Notes: a model not told the origin generated them from the letters alone. A DNA stretch of 64,000 nt from Paenibacillus agri (GCF_013359945.1 NZ_JABWCS010000210.1:62001-126000); one strand, 5' to 3'; counted from the stretch's first letter, positions 45,432 to 54,930 are shown. Translations and numbers: made by a program.

Positions 45432-46154
45432 CTACCAAGGCCAAGGTTCGCCATCCAGATCCAGATACGCAGGCTCTTCGCTCAAATACTGCTTATGATT
45501 CTGTACCAGCGCCATAATTTTGTAGGCCGATTCTTCTGGCGTTGTAGTCGCATTCTCATCGATCTTCCCACCCATGTAGGTCTGGAGCCAGCCTGGATGG
45601 AAGATCATCACCTGTCCGCCCAGCTCCTTCAGATGATTGTGCAGCAGGGAGGACTGCATATTGAGCGCCGACTTGGACATACAGTAACCATACATGTTAG
45701 TGCGCTTGTTGCGACCAACACTGCCAGCCTCCGACGAGATGTTGACAATTAACTTCTGCTCGCTCTGAAGCAGCAGTCCCATCAGTGCGTTACTGACTCT
45801 TAGCGATCCAAGTGTATTGACATTATAGATACGCTGCATCGCTTCAATGTCCATATCCACCAGTATCGAAGCATAATCGGAGGATTGAATAATCCCTGCA
45901 TTATTAATGATGATATCGACATGCCTTGTTCTGCTGGCAATCATTCTTGCAGCTCTCTTGACGCTGTCACTGTCCCCAATATCAAGCGGAACCAGATCCA
46001 ATTGATTCGGGTATTGATCCTTAAGCGCTTTCAGAAAATCAGAATCTTCCAAGTATTGACCGGCAAATACCTGATACTGATTCTCCAGCAGCCAGCGGGT
46101 AAGAAACAGTCCAAGTCCCCGGTCCGCACCGGTAATACAAGCAACCTTATTCAT
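45432..46154 (-). CDS. Short-chain dehydrogenase/reductase
   Basis: About 240 residues, classical SDR: cofactor loop TGADRGLGLFL near residue 10, INNAG near 85, catalytic Ser in NISSEAGS and YGYCMSKSALN (Tyr-x3-Lys) near 155. D at the end of the second strand is not obvious, so NAD or NADP cannot be decided. ATG 46154 was preferred to a GTG that abuts the GGGAG site. Followed by the ThuA-like gene. Confidence 0.88.
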   Translation of the reverse strand: MNKVACITGADRGLGLFLTRWLLENQYQVFAGQYLEDSDFLKALKDQYPNQLDLVPLDIGDSDSVKRAARMIASRTRHVDIIINNAGIIQSSDYASILVDMDIEAMQRIYNVNTLGSLRVSNALMGLLLQSEQKLIVNISSEAGSVGRNKRTNMYGYCMSKSALNMQSSLLHNHLKELGGQVMIFHPGWLQTYMGGKIDENATTTPEESAYKIMALVQNHKQYLSEEPAYLDLDGEPWPW

Positions 46155-46386
46155 TGCTTTGGTCACTCCCGTCGAATGGTAATTATTTCATTAACCCCCT
46201 CACCTTAGCATGCGAAAATAGATTTTTCAATACCTGCCGGACCATCCGCCGGAGCGGCCATTATAAACACGGATAATAATTTTTTTGCTTTAATTTTTAA
46301 CTATGTTACAATCATGATTACAGGTTGCCAATCGCCCTGATAATGCCTTAAATTTAAATAAAAAAACGTACAGGAAGGTGATCCAT

Positions 46387-46713
46387 TTGTCTATTCAACA
46401 ACTGCATACACTGGATGATCTACAACAATATGTTGGGCAGCCAGGCAAGAAGCTGCTCTTCAAGCACAGCACAACCTGCCCGATCAGCGCCAAAGCGCAT
46501 GAAGAATTCCAAGCCTTCCTTAAGGACTCGGACACTACAGCAGCCATCGTTCATGTCATTGAAGATCGCCCGGTCTCCAATCAAATTGCTGAAGATTTCG
46601 GCATTAAACATGAATCGCCACAGCTCTTCCTTCTTGAAGACAGCGAGGTCCGCTGGAATACCTCCCATTGGAAGATCACTAAAGACGCTATCAAAGAGGC
46701 TGTAAACCAATGA
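46387..46713 (+). CDS. ytxJ: Monothiol bacilliredoxin, YtxJ family
   Basis: A 108-residue thioredoxin-fold protein with the single-cysteine motif TTCPISAKAHEEF, the YtxJ (BrxC) signature, and cis-Pro in ESPQLFL. It removes bacillithiol from protein mixed disulfides. The start is TTG 46387, seven bases after AGGAAGGTGAT; the GTG at 46378 is part of that site. Its presence implies bacillithiol synthesis. The stop overlaps the next start (ATGA). Confidence 0.88.
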   Translation: MSIQQLHTLDDLQQYVGQPGKKLLFKHSTTCPISAKAHEEFQAFLKDSDTTAAIVHVIEDRPVSNQIAEDFGIKHESPQLFLLEDSEVRWNTSHWKITKDAIKEAVNQ

Positions 46714-46952
46714 GCGAGCAAGTGATTGTCTATTCCACATCGGGCTGCAGCGACTGCAACCTGGTCAAGCAATTCCTTACTGAACAAGGCGTTCCCTTTG
46801 AAGTAAGAGACATCATGACCAGCGCTACTTATCAAGAAGAAGTTGAGAAACTGGGCTTCATGGGCATTCCAGTGACCGTATCCGGTACCCACGCGGTCAA
46901 AGGGTTCAACCACGAAGAACTTAAATCGCTGATTGAATCAGCTGCTAAATAA
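46710..46952 (+). CDS. Glutaredoxin-like protein, CxxC (CSDC)
   Basis: An 80-residue NrdH/YruB-type glutaredoxin with active site GCSDC at residues 12-16 and cis-Pro in MGIPVTV. It is translated together with the YtxJ-like protein through a 4-base overlap, which pairs a monothiol bacilliredoxin with a dithiol glutaredoxin in one transcript. Confidence 0.88.
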   Translation: MSEQVIVYSTSGCSDCNLVKQFLTEQGVPFEVRDIMTSATYQEEVEKLGFMGIPVTVSGTHAVKGFNHEELKSLIESAAK

Positions 46953-46983
46953 TTTAATACATTAAGCATTATGTACTTTATAC

Positions 46984-47028
46984 AAAAGGGGATCTCTCAA
47001 GCCATCAGGCTGCAGAGATCCCCTTTTT
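46984..47028. terminator. Bidirectional terminator shared with the kdp operon
   Basis: AAAAGGGGATCTCT pairs with AGAGATCCCCTTTT and continues TATTTTA; the A run serves the minus strand. It overlaps the stop of the KdpD-like gene. Confidence 0.85.
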
Positions 47029-49366
47029 ATTTTACCGGAGGCGAAGTTTCGGGCCTGTAATCGGCCGCAACCAGCACATCGACATGCCGGGCGGAACGGA
47101 GGATTTGCTTGGTCACATCGCCCCGCATCCATTTGCGAAGCCATGAACGTCTGGATTGCCCGATAATGATCTGCGTGCTTTGAAGAGCCTGCGACCTTTC
47201 TAGCAGCAGAGCGGCCACGCGGCCCGGAGCCGTAGCAGGGATTATTTTGAAAATACCCCCGAGACTTTCGGTCAGTTCCTTGAGTTTACGGATGCGCTCC
47301 TCCTGCGCGTCACTCCCCTGCTTGAATTCCTGGACATACGTAACGTACCAGCAAGCCTTAAGCCTATACGCAATTCGGAAGCCGCGGCGGATGAGCCGCT
47401 CGGCCTGATGCCCCAGGGTAATGCAGACATAAATAGCTTCCTTGCGCCGCCAAGGCCCCCGCAGCGATCCGTCACGCTCCCAAGCCTCCAGACGTTCATC
47501 AACATCGTCGGCAATTTCCCGCAGGGCCAGCTCTCGAAGGGCGATCAGGTTGCCGATTTTAAAGAAATTCCCCAGCGCCTGATCCACCTTGGCCATGTCA
47601 TAAATCTTGCCCTCTTTCATCCGCTCTTGCAGCGCTCCGGGCGTCACATCAATCAGCTCTACTTCACTGGCCTGTTGAAGAATGCTATCGGGCACTGTCT
47701 CCCTTACCCGGACACCCGTGATTTGCTCAATAGAATCATTCAGGCTCTCCAGATGCTGTACATTTACGGTCGAAATAACCGAAATCCCTGCATTCAGCAA
47801 TTCCAGAACATCCATATAACGTTTTCTATGCTTGCTGCCCGGTACATTGGTATGCGCCAGCTCATCCACCAACACCACTTCAGGGTTACGCCGGATGATC
47901 GCCTCCGTATCCATTTCCTCAAGTACCGTTCCCCGGTAATCCATCTGCAGACGGGGGACAGTGTCCAGATCAGCTACTTGTGCCAGCGTTTCCTTGCGGC
48001 CATGCGTTTCCAGCAGCCCGATGACAACATCGATTCCCCTCTTCAGGAGGTCATTACCTTCGCGCAGCATTTTGTAGGTCTTCCCTACACCGGGCGCCGC
48101 GCCAATGTACACCTTGAAGGTGCCGCGCCGAAAATCCTCGATTTTCTCCATCACTTCCTGATTGCTCAGTCGATGGTAAGCTTGCGCCTCCTGTTCACCA
48201 CTGCGGCTTTGCCGGGTAGGAAGCACCCGCTCCCCCTCCACTTCCGCACGATCTGCCACAAAGAACACATCCACATTGCGGATCTGCTTCAACAGCGTGC
48301 TCGCGATCGATCCTTTCCAGAAGTCCTGCCATGCTGTTTGTTTGGAGTGGCCCATGACGATTCGTGTAACCTTGTTCTTCGTCGCGTGCTGCACTAACAG
48401 AAGAGGAATCTCTCTCCTCGAACGGAAGGGAATCTCCTTAATGGAAGCGCCAATTTTATCGGTCAGCTTCCATAACGAGCGCTTAAAGGTAGCTGCATTG
48501 GAGGGCATAGCAAGCCCCTCCTTCCAGAATGACACCACTTCCAGTTCTGCATTCAAACGCTTGGCAATCTGCTGCCCCCGGCGGATATGAATCGAGCCAT
48601 TCCAGTAATACTGTGCGGAGACCAATACTTTCTCAGCGATGCCTGCTCCGCCCTGAAGCCCCTGCTCCTCCCTATGCTTCTCCAAGGAGTGATTCACATC
48701 CTCAGCGACAAGGCGGAGGGCCAGCTCCCGCAGCTTACCCAGACTGCCTTTATTGAACAGGTGAGTGCTGGCTTCTCCGCCCAGATGGCCCTCGGACAAG
48801 CGCTGGAGAATCTTCTCTGGGGTCACATCCACAAGCACCAGTTCATCGGCCAGAGTAAGTACATTCACCGGAACAAAATGTTCCACCTTCATCCCCGTCC
48901 ATTGCCGGGCCAGCTCTGCGGCTCCCTCCACTTCATAGACATTCACTGTAGTGATGACACTGATGCCATGGCTCAGCAGGAACTGGATATCCTCCAGCCG
49001 CCCTGCCCGCTCGGCTCCCTCCCGATTCCGGTGTGCCGCGCCGTCCGTGAGCACAACCTCCGGGTTACGCTGCAAGATGGCTTCCATGTCCAGATCTTTC
49101 TTCTCTATCCCCTTCTTGTGCCAGTGGATGCTCGGGATCCGCTCCAGATCGCGGAGCTGATCCAGCGTCTCCGGACTTTGATGGGTGGAGACCGCACAGG
49201 TCACCACATCAATGCCCTGCGCTCTGAGCATCTGCCCCTCGCGCAGCATCTGATACGTCTTGCCCGACCCGCTTGCCGGGCCGATATAAATCTTCAGACG
49301 GCCGCGATGCAGCTCATATAAGGACAACAGCAGCTCCTCTGGTGTTTTTCTCCGGAATGTTCCCAT
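47027..49366 (-). CDS. Tandem duplicated KdpD sensor domain protein, no kinase
   Basis: A 779-residue cytoplasmic protein made of two consecutive KdpD N-terminal modules. In numbering from the TTG nine codons upstream, module 1 has Walker A GPASGSGKT at 38-46 and a USP domain at about 254-381. Module 2 has GAAPGVGKT at 431-439, Walker B VVLVDELAHTN at about 506-516 and a USP domain at about 652-777. In module 1 the Walker B reads VVLTDGAAHRN, losing the Glu. The four membrane helices, His-box and ATPase domain of full KdpD are absent. It is the last gene of the kdp operon. In S. aureus the KdpD USP domain binds c-di-AMP, which makes that a plausible ligand here. Confidence 0.9.
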   Translation of the reverse strand: MGTFRRKTPEELLLSLYELHRGRLKIYIGPASGSGKTYQMLREGQMLRAQGIDVVTCAVSTHQSPETLDQLRDLERIPSIHWHKKGIEKKDLDMEAILQRNPEVVLTDGAAHRNREGAERAGRLEDIQFLLSHGISVITTVNVYEVEGAAELARQWTGMKVEHFVPVNVLTLADELVLVDVTPEKILQRLSEGHLGGEASTHLFNKGSLGKLRELALRLVAEDVNHSLEKHREEQGLQGGAGIAEKVLVSAQYYWNGSIHIRRGQQIAKRLNAELEVVSFWKEGLAMPSNAATFKRSLWKLTDKIGASIKEIPFRSRREIPLLLVQHATKNKVTRIVMGHSKQTAWQDFWKGSIASTLLKQIRNVDVFFVADRAEVEGERVLPTRQSRSGEQEAQAYHRLSNQEVMEKIEDFRRGTFKVYIGAAPGVGKTYKMLREGNDLLKRGIDVVIGLLETHGRKETLAQVADLDTVPRLQMDYRGTVLEEMDTEAIIRRNPEVVLVDELAHTNVPGSKHRKRYMDVLELLNAGISVISTVNVQHLESLNDSIEQITGVRVRETVPDSILQQASEVELIDVTPGALQERMKEGKIYDMAKVDQALGNFFKIGNLIALRELALREIADDVDERLEAWERDGSLRGPWRRKEAIYVCITLGHQAERLIRRGFRIAYRLKACWYVTYVQEFKQGSDAQEERIRKLKELTESLGGIFKIIPATAPGRVAALLLERSQALQSTQIIIGQSRRSWLRKWMRGDVTKQILRSARHVDVLVAADYRPETSPPVK

Positions 49367-49450
49367 GCAGATCCTCTCCCTTGCATAGCACAAGCACCCC
49401 AGCCCAATTACAGACCGACCTCGGGCGGGATGCTGACTTCTGACTTCACT

Positions 49451-50029
49451 CTATGGCTTCATCACTTTTTGCACATCCAAATTCAGCTCGAGCACGTTCA
49501 CACGTTCTTCGCCGAACAATCCCAAATCACGTCCTTGTGTATGCGCGGCTACGAGCCGCTCCAGCTCCGCAGCCGGAATTCCTGTCAGCTGGCTAATTCG
49601 CGGAATCTGCACAGCCGCCGCAGCCGGGGAGATGTGGGGATCAAGCCCTGATCCCGAGTTGGTCACTAAATCTACTGGCAGCTTGTTCAAAGCGACATCG
49701 GGGTTGTCTTTTTGCCACTGTGCGATGAAATCCTTCGTACGCTTTAGCATATCGGGGTTGGAAGGCCCGTAGTTGTTCGAGCCGGAGGCCTCGGCTTTAT
49801 ACTCGATGCTCGACACCCGGCTGTGGAACAGACGCGGGTCTGTAAAGTTCTGACCGATCAGCTCCGAGCCAACAACAGCTCCAGCTTCATTTTTAATCAG
49901 ACTACCGTTAGCTTGGGAAGGCATGAGCACCTGGGCAATAGCTGTTGTAGCCAGCGGATACACTCCCCCGCATAGCACAATGAATACCAGAGCAAGCCGC
50001 ACTATGATAAAGAAATTAGAGTTTTTCAT
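49451..50029 (-). CDS. kdpC: Potassium-transporting ATPase subunit C
   Basis: A 192-residue KdpC with one N-terminal membrane helix (about 8-30) and a periplasm-facing domain with the family text [42 protein letters not shown] and [23 protein letters not shown]. It stabilises the KdpFABC complex and raises ATP affinity. It lies 33 bases below kdpB. Confidence 0.95.
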   Translation of the reverse strand: MKNSNFFIIVRLALVFIVLCGGVYPLATTAIAQVLMPSQANGSLIKNEAGAVVGSELIGQNFTDPRLFHSRVSSIEYKAEASGSNNYGPSNPDMLKRTKDFIAQWQKDNPDVALNKLPVDLVTNSGSGLDPHISPAAAAVQIPRISQLTGIPAAELERLVAAHTQGRDLGLFGEERVNVLELNLDVQKVMKP

Positions 50030-50062
50030 GACATCTCACCCTTTTCCTGATTTAATCAGCCG

Positions 50063-52096
50063 TTAGATCCATATACTTACAACCATATCAATCAGCTTAA
50101 TACCTACGAACGGTACAACCACGCCACCGAAGCCGTAGATAAACAGGTTGCGGCCGAGTAGTCGGGAAGAACTCATTGGTTTGTACGACACCCCCCGCAT
50201 AGCAAGAGGAATCAACAGCGGAATGATGATCGCATTGAAAATCAGTGCAGAGATAATGGCCGAGCTTGGCGAGCCAAGTCCCATAACATTAAGGACCTCC
50301 ATCTCCGGGATCGCCAGGGTGAACATAGCCGGAATAATGGCAAAGTACTTGGCGATATCGTTCGCGATACTGAACGTCGTCAACGCCCCGCGTGTCATCA
50401 GCAATTGCTTCCCAATCGCGACTACCTCAATGATTTTGGAAGGATCAGAGTCCAGATCAACCATATTTGCCGCTTCCTTGGCTGCTGTGGTACCGCTGTT
50501 CATCGCCAGCCCGACGTCTGCCTGGGCCAGTGCAGGTGCATCATTCGTACCGTCACCGGTCATGGCCACCAATTTACCTTGCGCCTGTTCGCGGCGAATC
50601 ACCTCAATTTTGTCCTCCGGTGTGCTCTCAGCAATAAAATCATCCACCCCGGCTTCACGGGCAATGGTGGCAGCGGTCAGCGGATTATCGCCAGTACACA
50701 TAATTGTCTTAATCCCCATCTGCCGTAGCTCTTCGAACCGTTCCTTCATGCCAGGCTTAACGGTGTCCTTCAGGTAGATGAGTCCATAGATGCGGTTGTC
50801 TACGGCAACCGCAAGGGGAGTACCCCCCAGCCGGGCTATGTCATCGGAGCGGCTGTCCAGATCACCCGGAATCTGCCCACCCTTCGACAATACCCATTTT
50901 TTCACGGAATCAACGGCTCCCTTGCGCACACTGCGTCCGTCACGAAGGTCGATACCACTCATCCGGGTCTCTGCCTTGAATTCCACAAATTCACCGCCGT
51001 CCCCGAGGCTGCTGTCATAGCTGCGTTCCAGCTTCTTGGCGAGTTCAATCACGGACCGCCCCTCAGGTGTCTCATCCTTCAGGGAACTGATCGCAGCCCA
51101 CGCCGTTAGATCGACTTCCGTCTCTTGACCCACAGGCACAAATTCACTTGCCATCCGGTTCCCGAAGGTAATGGTTCCGGTTTTATCCAGAATCATCGTA
51201 TTGATATCCCCGGCAGCCTCAACTGCTTTCCCTGACATAGCCAGCACGTTGAACTGGGTGACCCGGTCCATACCCGCAATACCGATCGCCGAGAGCAGCC
51301 CGCCGATGGTTGTCGGGATCAGACAGACCAGCAGGGCAATCATGACCGGAATATCGAGCGCAATGCCCAAGTATCCGGCAATCGGCCTTAAGGTAACAAC
51401 AACGATCAGAAAGATAATCGTCAGACTGATTAAGAGAGTGTTCAGCGCAATCTCGTTCGGCGTTTTCTGCCGTTTGGCCCCTTCTACAAGGGAGATCATA
51501 CGGTCCAGGAATGATTCGCCGGGATCACTCGTAATCCTTACCTTGATCTCATCACTGACGACCCGGGTGCCCCCGGTAACGGAGCCAAAATCGCCGCCTG
51601 CTTCCTTGATAACCGGTGCCGACTCGCCAGTAATGGCCGATTCATCCACTGAAGCCAATCCCTCAATCACCTCACCGTCACCCGGGATTAGTTCCCCTTG
51701 GCTGACGACCACGATATCACCTTTACGCAGCTCAGAGGAAGAAACGGTCTTTATTGCCGTTCCGACCAGCTTATTAGCTGTAATATCCTGTTTGGTCTTC
51801 TTCAGCGAATCGGCCTGGGCCTTTCCGCGACCCTCGGCAAGCGCTTCGGCGAAATTAGCGAACAGAACGGTAAAGAGCAAAATGCAGAATACCGTAATGT
51901 TAAAACCCATCGACTGCTCGGCATGAAAGTATCCGGGTGCCAGCACCATAAGTAGAACGATGATGGTACCAATCTCGACTACGAACATTACCGGATTTTT
52001 CAGCAGAGTCACGGGGTTCAGCTTCACAAAACTATCTTTCACAGCACTGAGGAGTATCGGTCCGGTCAGCAGCTTTTTTCTTTTCGCAGTACTCAT
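50063..52096 (-). CDS. kdpB: Potassium-transporting ATPase subunit B
   Basis: A 677-residue P-type ATPase that powers KdpA. Phosphorylated aspartate D304 in DKTGTIT, actuator motif TGES at 156-159 (its serine is an inhibitory phosphorylation site in E. coli), hinge [17 protein letters not shown], and the KdpB-specific [20 protein letters not shown]. Full length. It lies 60 bases below kdpA. Confidence 0.96.
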   Translation of the reverse strand: MSTAKRKKLLTGPILLSAVKDSFVKLNPVTLLKNPVMFVVEIGTIIVLLMVLAPGYFHAEQSMGFNITVFCILLFTVLFANFAEALAEGRGKAQADSLKKTKQDITANKLVGTAIKTVSSSELRKGDIVVVSQGELIPGDGEVIEGLASVDESAITGESAPVIKEAGGDFGSVTGGTRVVSDEIKVRITSDPGESFLDRMISLVEGAKRQKTPNEIALNTLLISLTIIFLIVVVTLRPIAGYLGIALDIPVMIALLVCLIPTTIGGLLSAIGIAGMDRVTQFNVLAMSGKAVEAAGDINTMILDKTGTITFGNRMASEFVPVGQETEVDLTAWAAISSLKDETPEGRSVIELAKKLERSYDSSLGDGGEFVEFKAETRMSGIDLRDGRSVRKGAVDSVKKWVLSKGGQIPGDLDSRSDDIARLGGTPLAVAVDNRIYGLIYLKDTVKPGMKERFEELRQMGIKTIMCTGDNPLTAATIAREAGVDDFIAESTPEDKIEVIRREQAQGKLVAMTGDGTNDAPALAQADVGLAMNSGTTAAKEAANMVDLDSDPSKIIEVVAIGKQLLMTRGALTTFSIANDIAKYFAIIPAMFTLAIPEMEVLNVMGLGSPSSAIISALIFNAIIIPLLIPLAMRGVSYKPMSSSRLLGRNLFIYGFGGVVVPFVGIKLIDMVVSIWI

Positions 52097-52156
52097 CTTG
52101 TTCGCCCTCTCTTTCTAAGCTTTGCTTAAGCAAAGCTTGCCATGAACAGCCACTGC

Positions 52157-53833
52157 TTACCGCAAGGTCAAGTACTCGGCAACCGGCCCCAGCACAATGA
52201 CTGGCAAAAAGGTCAGCGCACCGATGATCAGAACAGTACCGATCAGAATACCGGTGAATAAGCCGTTGTCTGTACGGAAGGTTCCGGTAGTCTCCGGCAC
52301 GGTGTTCTTGCGGAGCAAGGACCCGGCAACCGCCAGCATAGCGATCACTGAGACGTATCGGCCCAGCAGCATGACGATCCCGGTCGTTATATTCCAGAAG
52401 GAGGTATTATCCGCCAGTCCCTCAAAGCCGGAGCCGTTATTGGCGGCCGAGGAGACATATTCATATAACACTTGGGTCATCCCGTGAAAGCCCGGATTGG
52501 TTATCGAGCCTTTACCGAGCTCTGTCAGGAAGGCTCCCGCGGTCGGTACCAGGATAATGAGCGGGTGAATCAGGATCGCGATAGCGATCAGCTTCATCTC
52601 CCTGGCTTCGATCTTCCTTCCAAGGAATTCCGGGGTTCTGCCGACCATGAGTCCGCACAGGAAAACACCCATAATCGCATACATCAGCATATTAATCAGC
52701 CCTACACCCTTACCGCCAAACACATTGTTCAGCATCATAAGCGCCAGCGGCGTAATCTCACCCAGCGGTGTCAGCGTGTCATGCATATTGTTCACACTGC
52801 CTGTGGTCGCCGCGGTTGTTACCGTTGTGAACAGGGACGACTGTGGAATCCCGAAGCGAACTTCTTTGCCTTCCATGCTGCCCTGTGAGGATTCGATGCC
52901 CAAGGCGTTGATCGCCGGATTCCCACGGGTTTCCGCATAATAGTTTAGCCCCAGCAGCAGCACGAAGAGCGTCATCATCGCGGTGAAAATCACCCAGCCC
53001 TGGCGTTTGTTTTTGGCAAACATGCCGTACGTGTACGGAAGCGCTGCGGGCAGCATCCACATCGAAAGAATCTCCAGCACATTCGTAAGCGGGCTTGGAT
53101 TCTCGAACGGATGCGCCGAGTTGGCCCCGAAGAACCCCCCACCGTTTGTTCCGAGATGCTTGATCGATTCCAGGGAAGCCACAGGCCCTATCGCAATGTG
53201 TTGCGCCTGGCCCTCAAGTGTTGTGACTTCAAGCGTAGGCTTCAACGTCTGCGGCACATGCAGGCCCACTAGAATCAGCGTTACTAATAATGCCAGAGGC
53301 AGAAAGATCCGCACATGCGCTTTTACAAAGTCTTCAAAAAAGTTCCCCACCGATTCCCGTCCGGTGATTCCTCTGACAAACGCTATCGCCACGGAGAAGC
53401 CGCTGGCGGCAGAGGTAAACATCATCATCGTAATCACAGCCATTTGCGAGAAATAGGACAAACCAGTCTCTCCGCTGTAATGCTGAAGATTCGTATTCGT
53501 CATAAAGCTGATTACCGTGTTGAACGTGAGTGTCTGCTCCATATCAGAAGTCCCGTTTGGATTAAGCGGCAAGCCACGCTGCACTCGCAGAATAATATAA
53601 CTAAAGGCTACCAGCACAATATTCGTTAAAATGAAGCTCAGCGCGTATTTCTTCCAGGACATCCCTTCGCGCTGCTTCAGCCCAATTAGGCGGTAGATAC
53701 CATTCTCTGTACGCCCAAACCATTTGTCTGTACGGTTAGGCTCGCCAGAGAATACATGATACACATAGGTGCCGACTGGCTTCACCAGAAGCAGCAGGAT
53801 TAAGATAACTACAACCATTTGCAGAGTGCCCAT
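52157..53833 (-). CDS. kdpA: Potassium-transporting ATPase subunit A
   Basis: A 558-residue KdpA, the K+-selective channel-like subunit, with about ten membrane helices and the four selectivity loops, including TNGGGFFGANSAHPFENP and a C-terminal ANNGSGFEGL. Normal length. It is preceded by kdpF (58 bases) and followed by kdpB. Confidence 0.96.
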   Translation of the reverse strand: MGTLQMVVVILILLLLVKPVGTYVYHVFSGEPNRTDKWFGRTENGIYRLIGLKQREGMSWKKYALSFILTNIVLVAFSYIILRVQRGLPLNPNGTSDMEQTLTFNTVISFMTNTNLQHYSGETGLSYFSQMAVITMMMFTSAASGFSVAIAFVRGITGRESVGNFFEDFVKAHVRIFLPLALLVTLILVGLHVPQTLKPTLEVTTLEGQAQHIAIGPVASLESIKHLGTNGGGFFGANSAHPFENPSPLTNVLEILSMWMLPAALPYTYGMFAKNKRQGWVIFTAMMTLFVLLLGLNYYAETRGNPAINALGIESSQGSMEGKEVRFGIPQSSLFTTVTTAATTGSVNNMHDTLTPLGEITPLALMMLNNVFGGKGVGLINMLMYAIMGVFLCGLMVGRTPEFLGRKIEAREMKLIAIAILIHPLIILVPTAGAFLTELGKGSITNPGFHGMTQVLYEYVSSAANNGSGFEGLADNTSFWNITTGIVMLLGRYVSVIAMLAVAGSLLRKNTVPETTGTFRTDNGLFTGILIGTVLIIGALTFLPVIVLGPVAEYLTLR

Positions 53834-53891
53834 GAATGTCCCTCCTTAGCAAGTCTTCTTTTTCTGTTCCCATTCCTAGCGTTAGATGTAG

Positions 53892-53969
53892 CTAAAATTT
53901 CTCCGGGTTAATCAGCGCATATACCAGATAAACGAACAGCAGCAAAGTCACCGCTATAATCACAATCAC
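53892..53969 (-). CDS. kdpF: Potassium-transporting ATPase subunit F (25 aa)
   Basis: GTG at 53969, stop TAG at 53892. The peptide is one membrane helix ending YLVYALINPEKF, closely like E. coli KdpF (YLVYALINAEAF). It stabilises the KdpABC complex. Its start overlaps the stop of the preceding 37-codon frame (GTGA), so translation is coupled. Confidence 0.9.
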   Translation of the reverse strand: MIVIIAVTLLLFVYLVYALINPEKF

Positions 53970-54079
53970 CGCTCATTCCCCCCTGCATCCCGGACTACAC
54001 CCGAACACCAATGCACAAATCCATAGAATAAGCCGTACGTAACGGCCAGCGCAGCAATCATATACAGGTCCAACATCAT
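53966..54079 (-). CDS. 37-residue single-helix membrane peptide upstream of kdpF
   Basis: ATG at 54079 (a second ATG follows), stop TGA at 53966. It has AAAGGGG nine bases upstream. The peptide begins MMLDLYMIAALAVTYG and ends VVRDAGGNER: one membrane helix with an aromatic-rich C-terminal half (FYGFVHWC). It overlaps kdpF by four bases and lies 16 bases below orf139. It is probably a co-translated pump accessory; I know no named family for it. Confidence 0.75.
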   Translation of the reverse strand: MMLDLYMIAALAVTYGLFYGFVHWCSGVVRDAGGNER

Positions 54080-54094
54080 TTCCAGCCCCTTTGT

Positions 54095-54514
54095 TTATCC
54101 CTGATCACGGGATGATTTATCCGCCAAAAAAACGGCATCCCCGCTATGGGAATAGATGACATAACTTGCACCCAGTCTTTTATAGACCAATCTGGGATTC
54201 AAGGAGGATGTGATGACAAAGATGGGCTGTGTGGTCCAGGCCCGGCACATCTGGATGTAACGGCAGCACAGCGTAAAGCTGCTCTCGAACAGATACACCT
54301 TGCCTACAGGAAAGGATGGACGAAACCACGTTTTCTGATGGCGGGTATCTACTAAAACAGTGTTCTCAACTCCCAGTTCCTCTAAACGGGTCTTCTCCTC
54401 TTGATTGTTCGTTAACCCTGCTACCTGGATGCCTCTAAATTTTAAAATCTTGATAAAATGCTGTCCGGCTTTTGTCGGTGCGCATACCAGCACATATTCT
54501 ATCTGATCCGCCAT
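54095..54514 (-). CDS. Rossmann-like protein at the head of the kdp operon, unknown
   Basis: A 139-residue soluble protein. Start ATG 54514, after AGGAGGAGA; the longer frame to 54592 runs into the leader. It opens with a beta-alpha-beta unit (IEYVLVCAPTKAGQHFIKIL, then GIQVAGLTNN) as in nucleotide-binding folds, but the usual GxGxxG is CAPTKAG. The middle is aromatic and Cys-rich (FESSFTLCCRY). Distant likeness to TrkA/KtrA RCK domains is possible. As the first gene after a c-di-AMP riboswitch and before kdpFABC, it is likely to serve potassium transport. Confidence 0.7.
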   Translation of the reverse strand: MADQIEYVLVCAPTKAGQHFIKILKFRGIQVAGLTNNQEEKTRLEELGVENTVLVDTRHQKTWFRPSFPVGKVYLFESSFTLCCRYIQMCRAWTTQPIFVITSSLNPRLVYKRLGASYVIYSHSGDAVFLADKSSRDQG

Positions 54515-54670
54515 ATCTCTTATCTCCTCCTGCTCTAGTACAACAACAAGGAGGCAACGAAAATCTCCGAAAGGATCATGACCTATCGTCATTTTCGGGC
54601 ACAGCCATCTGTGGCTGTGTCACGTCACCAGACGCTGCCTTACAAGCGTTTTGCTTATAAAAGCACAGCA

Positions 54671-54698
54671 AAAAACCACAAAGGATTACCTCTGTGGC
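54671..54698 (-). terminator. Expression-platform terminator of the c-di-AMP riboswitch
   Basis: Minus strand: CCACAGAGG, a 3-4-base loop, CCTTTGTGG (9 bp with one G-U), then TTTTTT at 54676-54671. It lies 24 bases after the aptamer and 157 before the first start codon, as expected for transcription attenuation. Two further hairpins (CACAGCCA/TGGCTGTG near 54610, and CGAAAAT/ATTTTCG around 54560-54600) lack T runs. Confidence 0.85.
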
Positions 54699-54721
54699 TC
54701 GCTAACGGTCACATTGCACTC

Positions 54722-54898
54722 ATCCTCTCTACATACGCTTACGAGGTTAGCTGTCGGATTCGGGCGGTGAGAGTCGCCCTACCCGTACAGATGCACATTT
54801 GACGCATCCATACAGGATTCACCCCATAACCGGCTCCGACTCTCACATCGGCTGCCGATTGTTGGTTCCCCCGCTTTCCTTGACGGAAATTAAGCGGA
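54722..54898 (-). promoter_or_regulatory. c-di-AMP riboswitch (ydaO/yuaA class)
   Basis: Read on the minus strand it carries the conserved blocks of the ydaO/yuaA aptamer in order: CCGCTTAAT, AAGCGGGGGAACCAA, GGGGTGAATCC, GGGTAGGGC, CCGAATCCGACAGCTAACC, TCGTAAGCG and GAGAGGAT. The linking stems are present, for example GGCAGCC and GAGAGTCGG with its partner CCGACTCTC-type text. The class binds c-di-AMP and switches genes for K+ import and osmotic balance off. Here it precedes the kdp operon and is followed by an intrinsic terminator. Confidence 0.92.
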
Positions 54899-54930
54899 TC
54901 AACTATTCGGTTGTGGTTGAAACAGATGTA

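Noticed and set aside
47027..49366. Idea that the KdpD-like gene is a full kdpD broken by a frameshift
   Set aside because: After the second USP domain there is a stop, then a terminator and the unrelated convergent glutaredoxin gene. No membrane helices or kinase text exist in any frame nearby.
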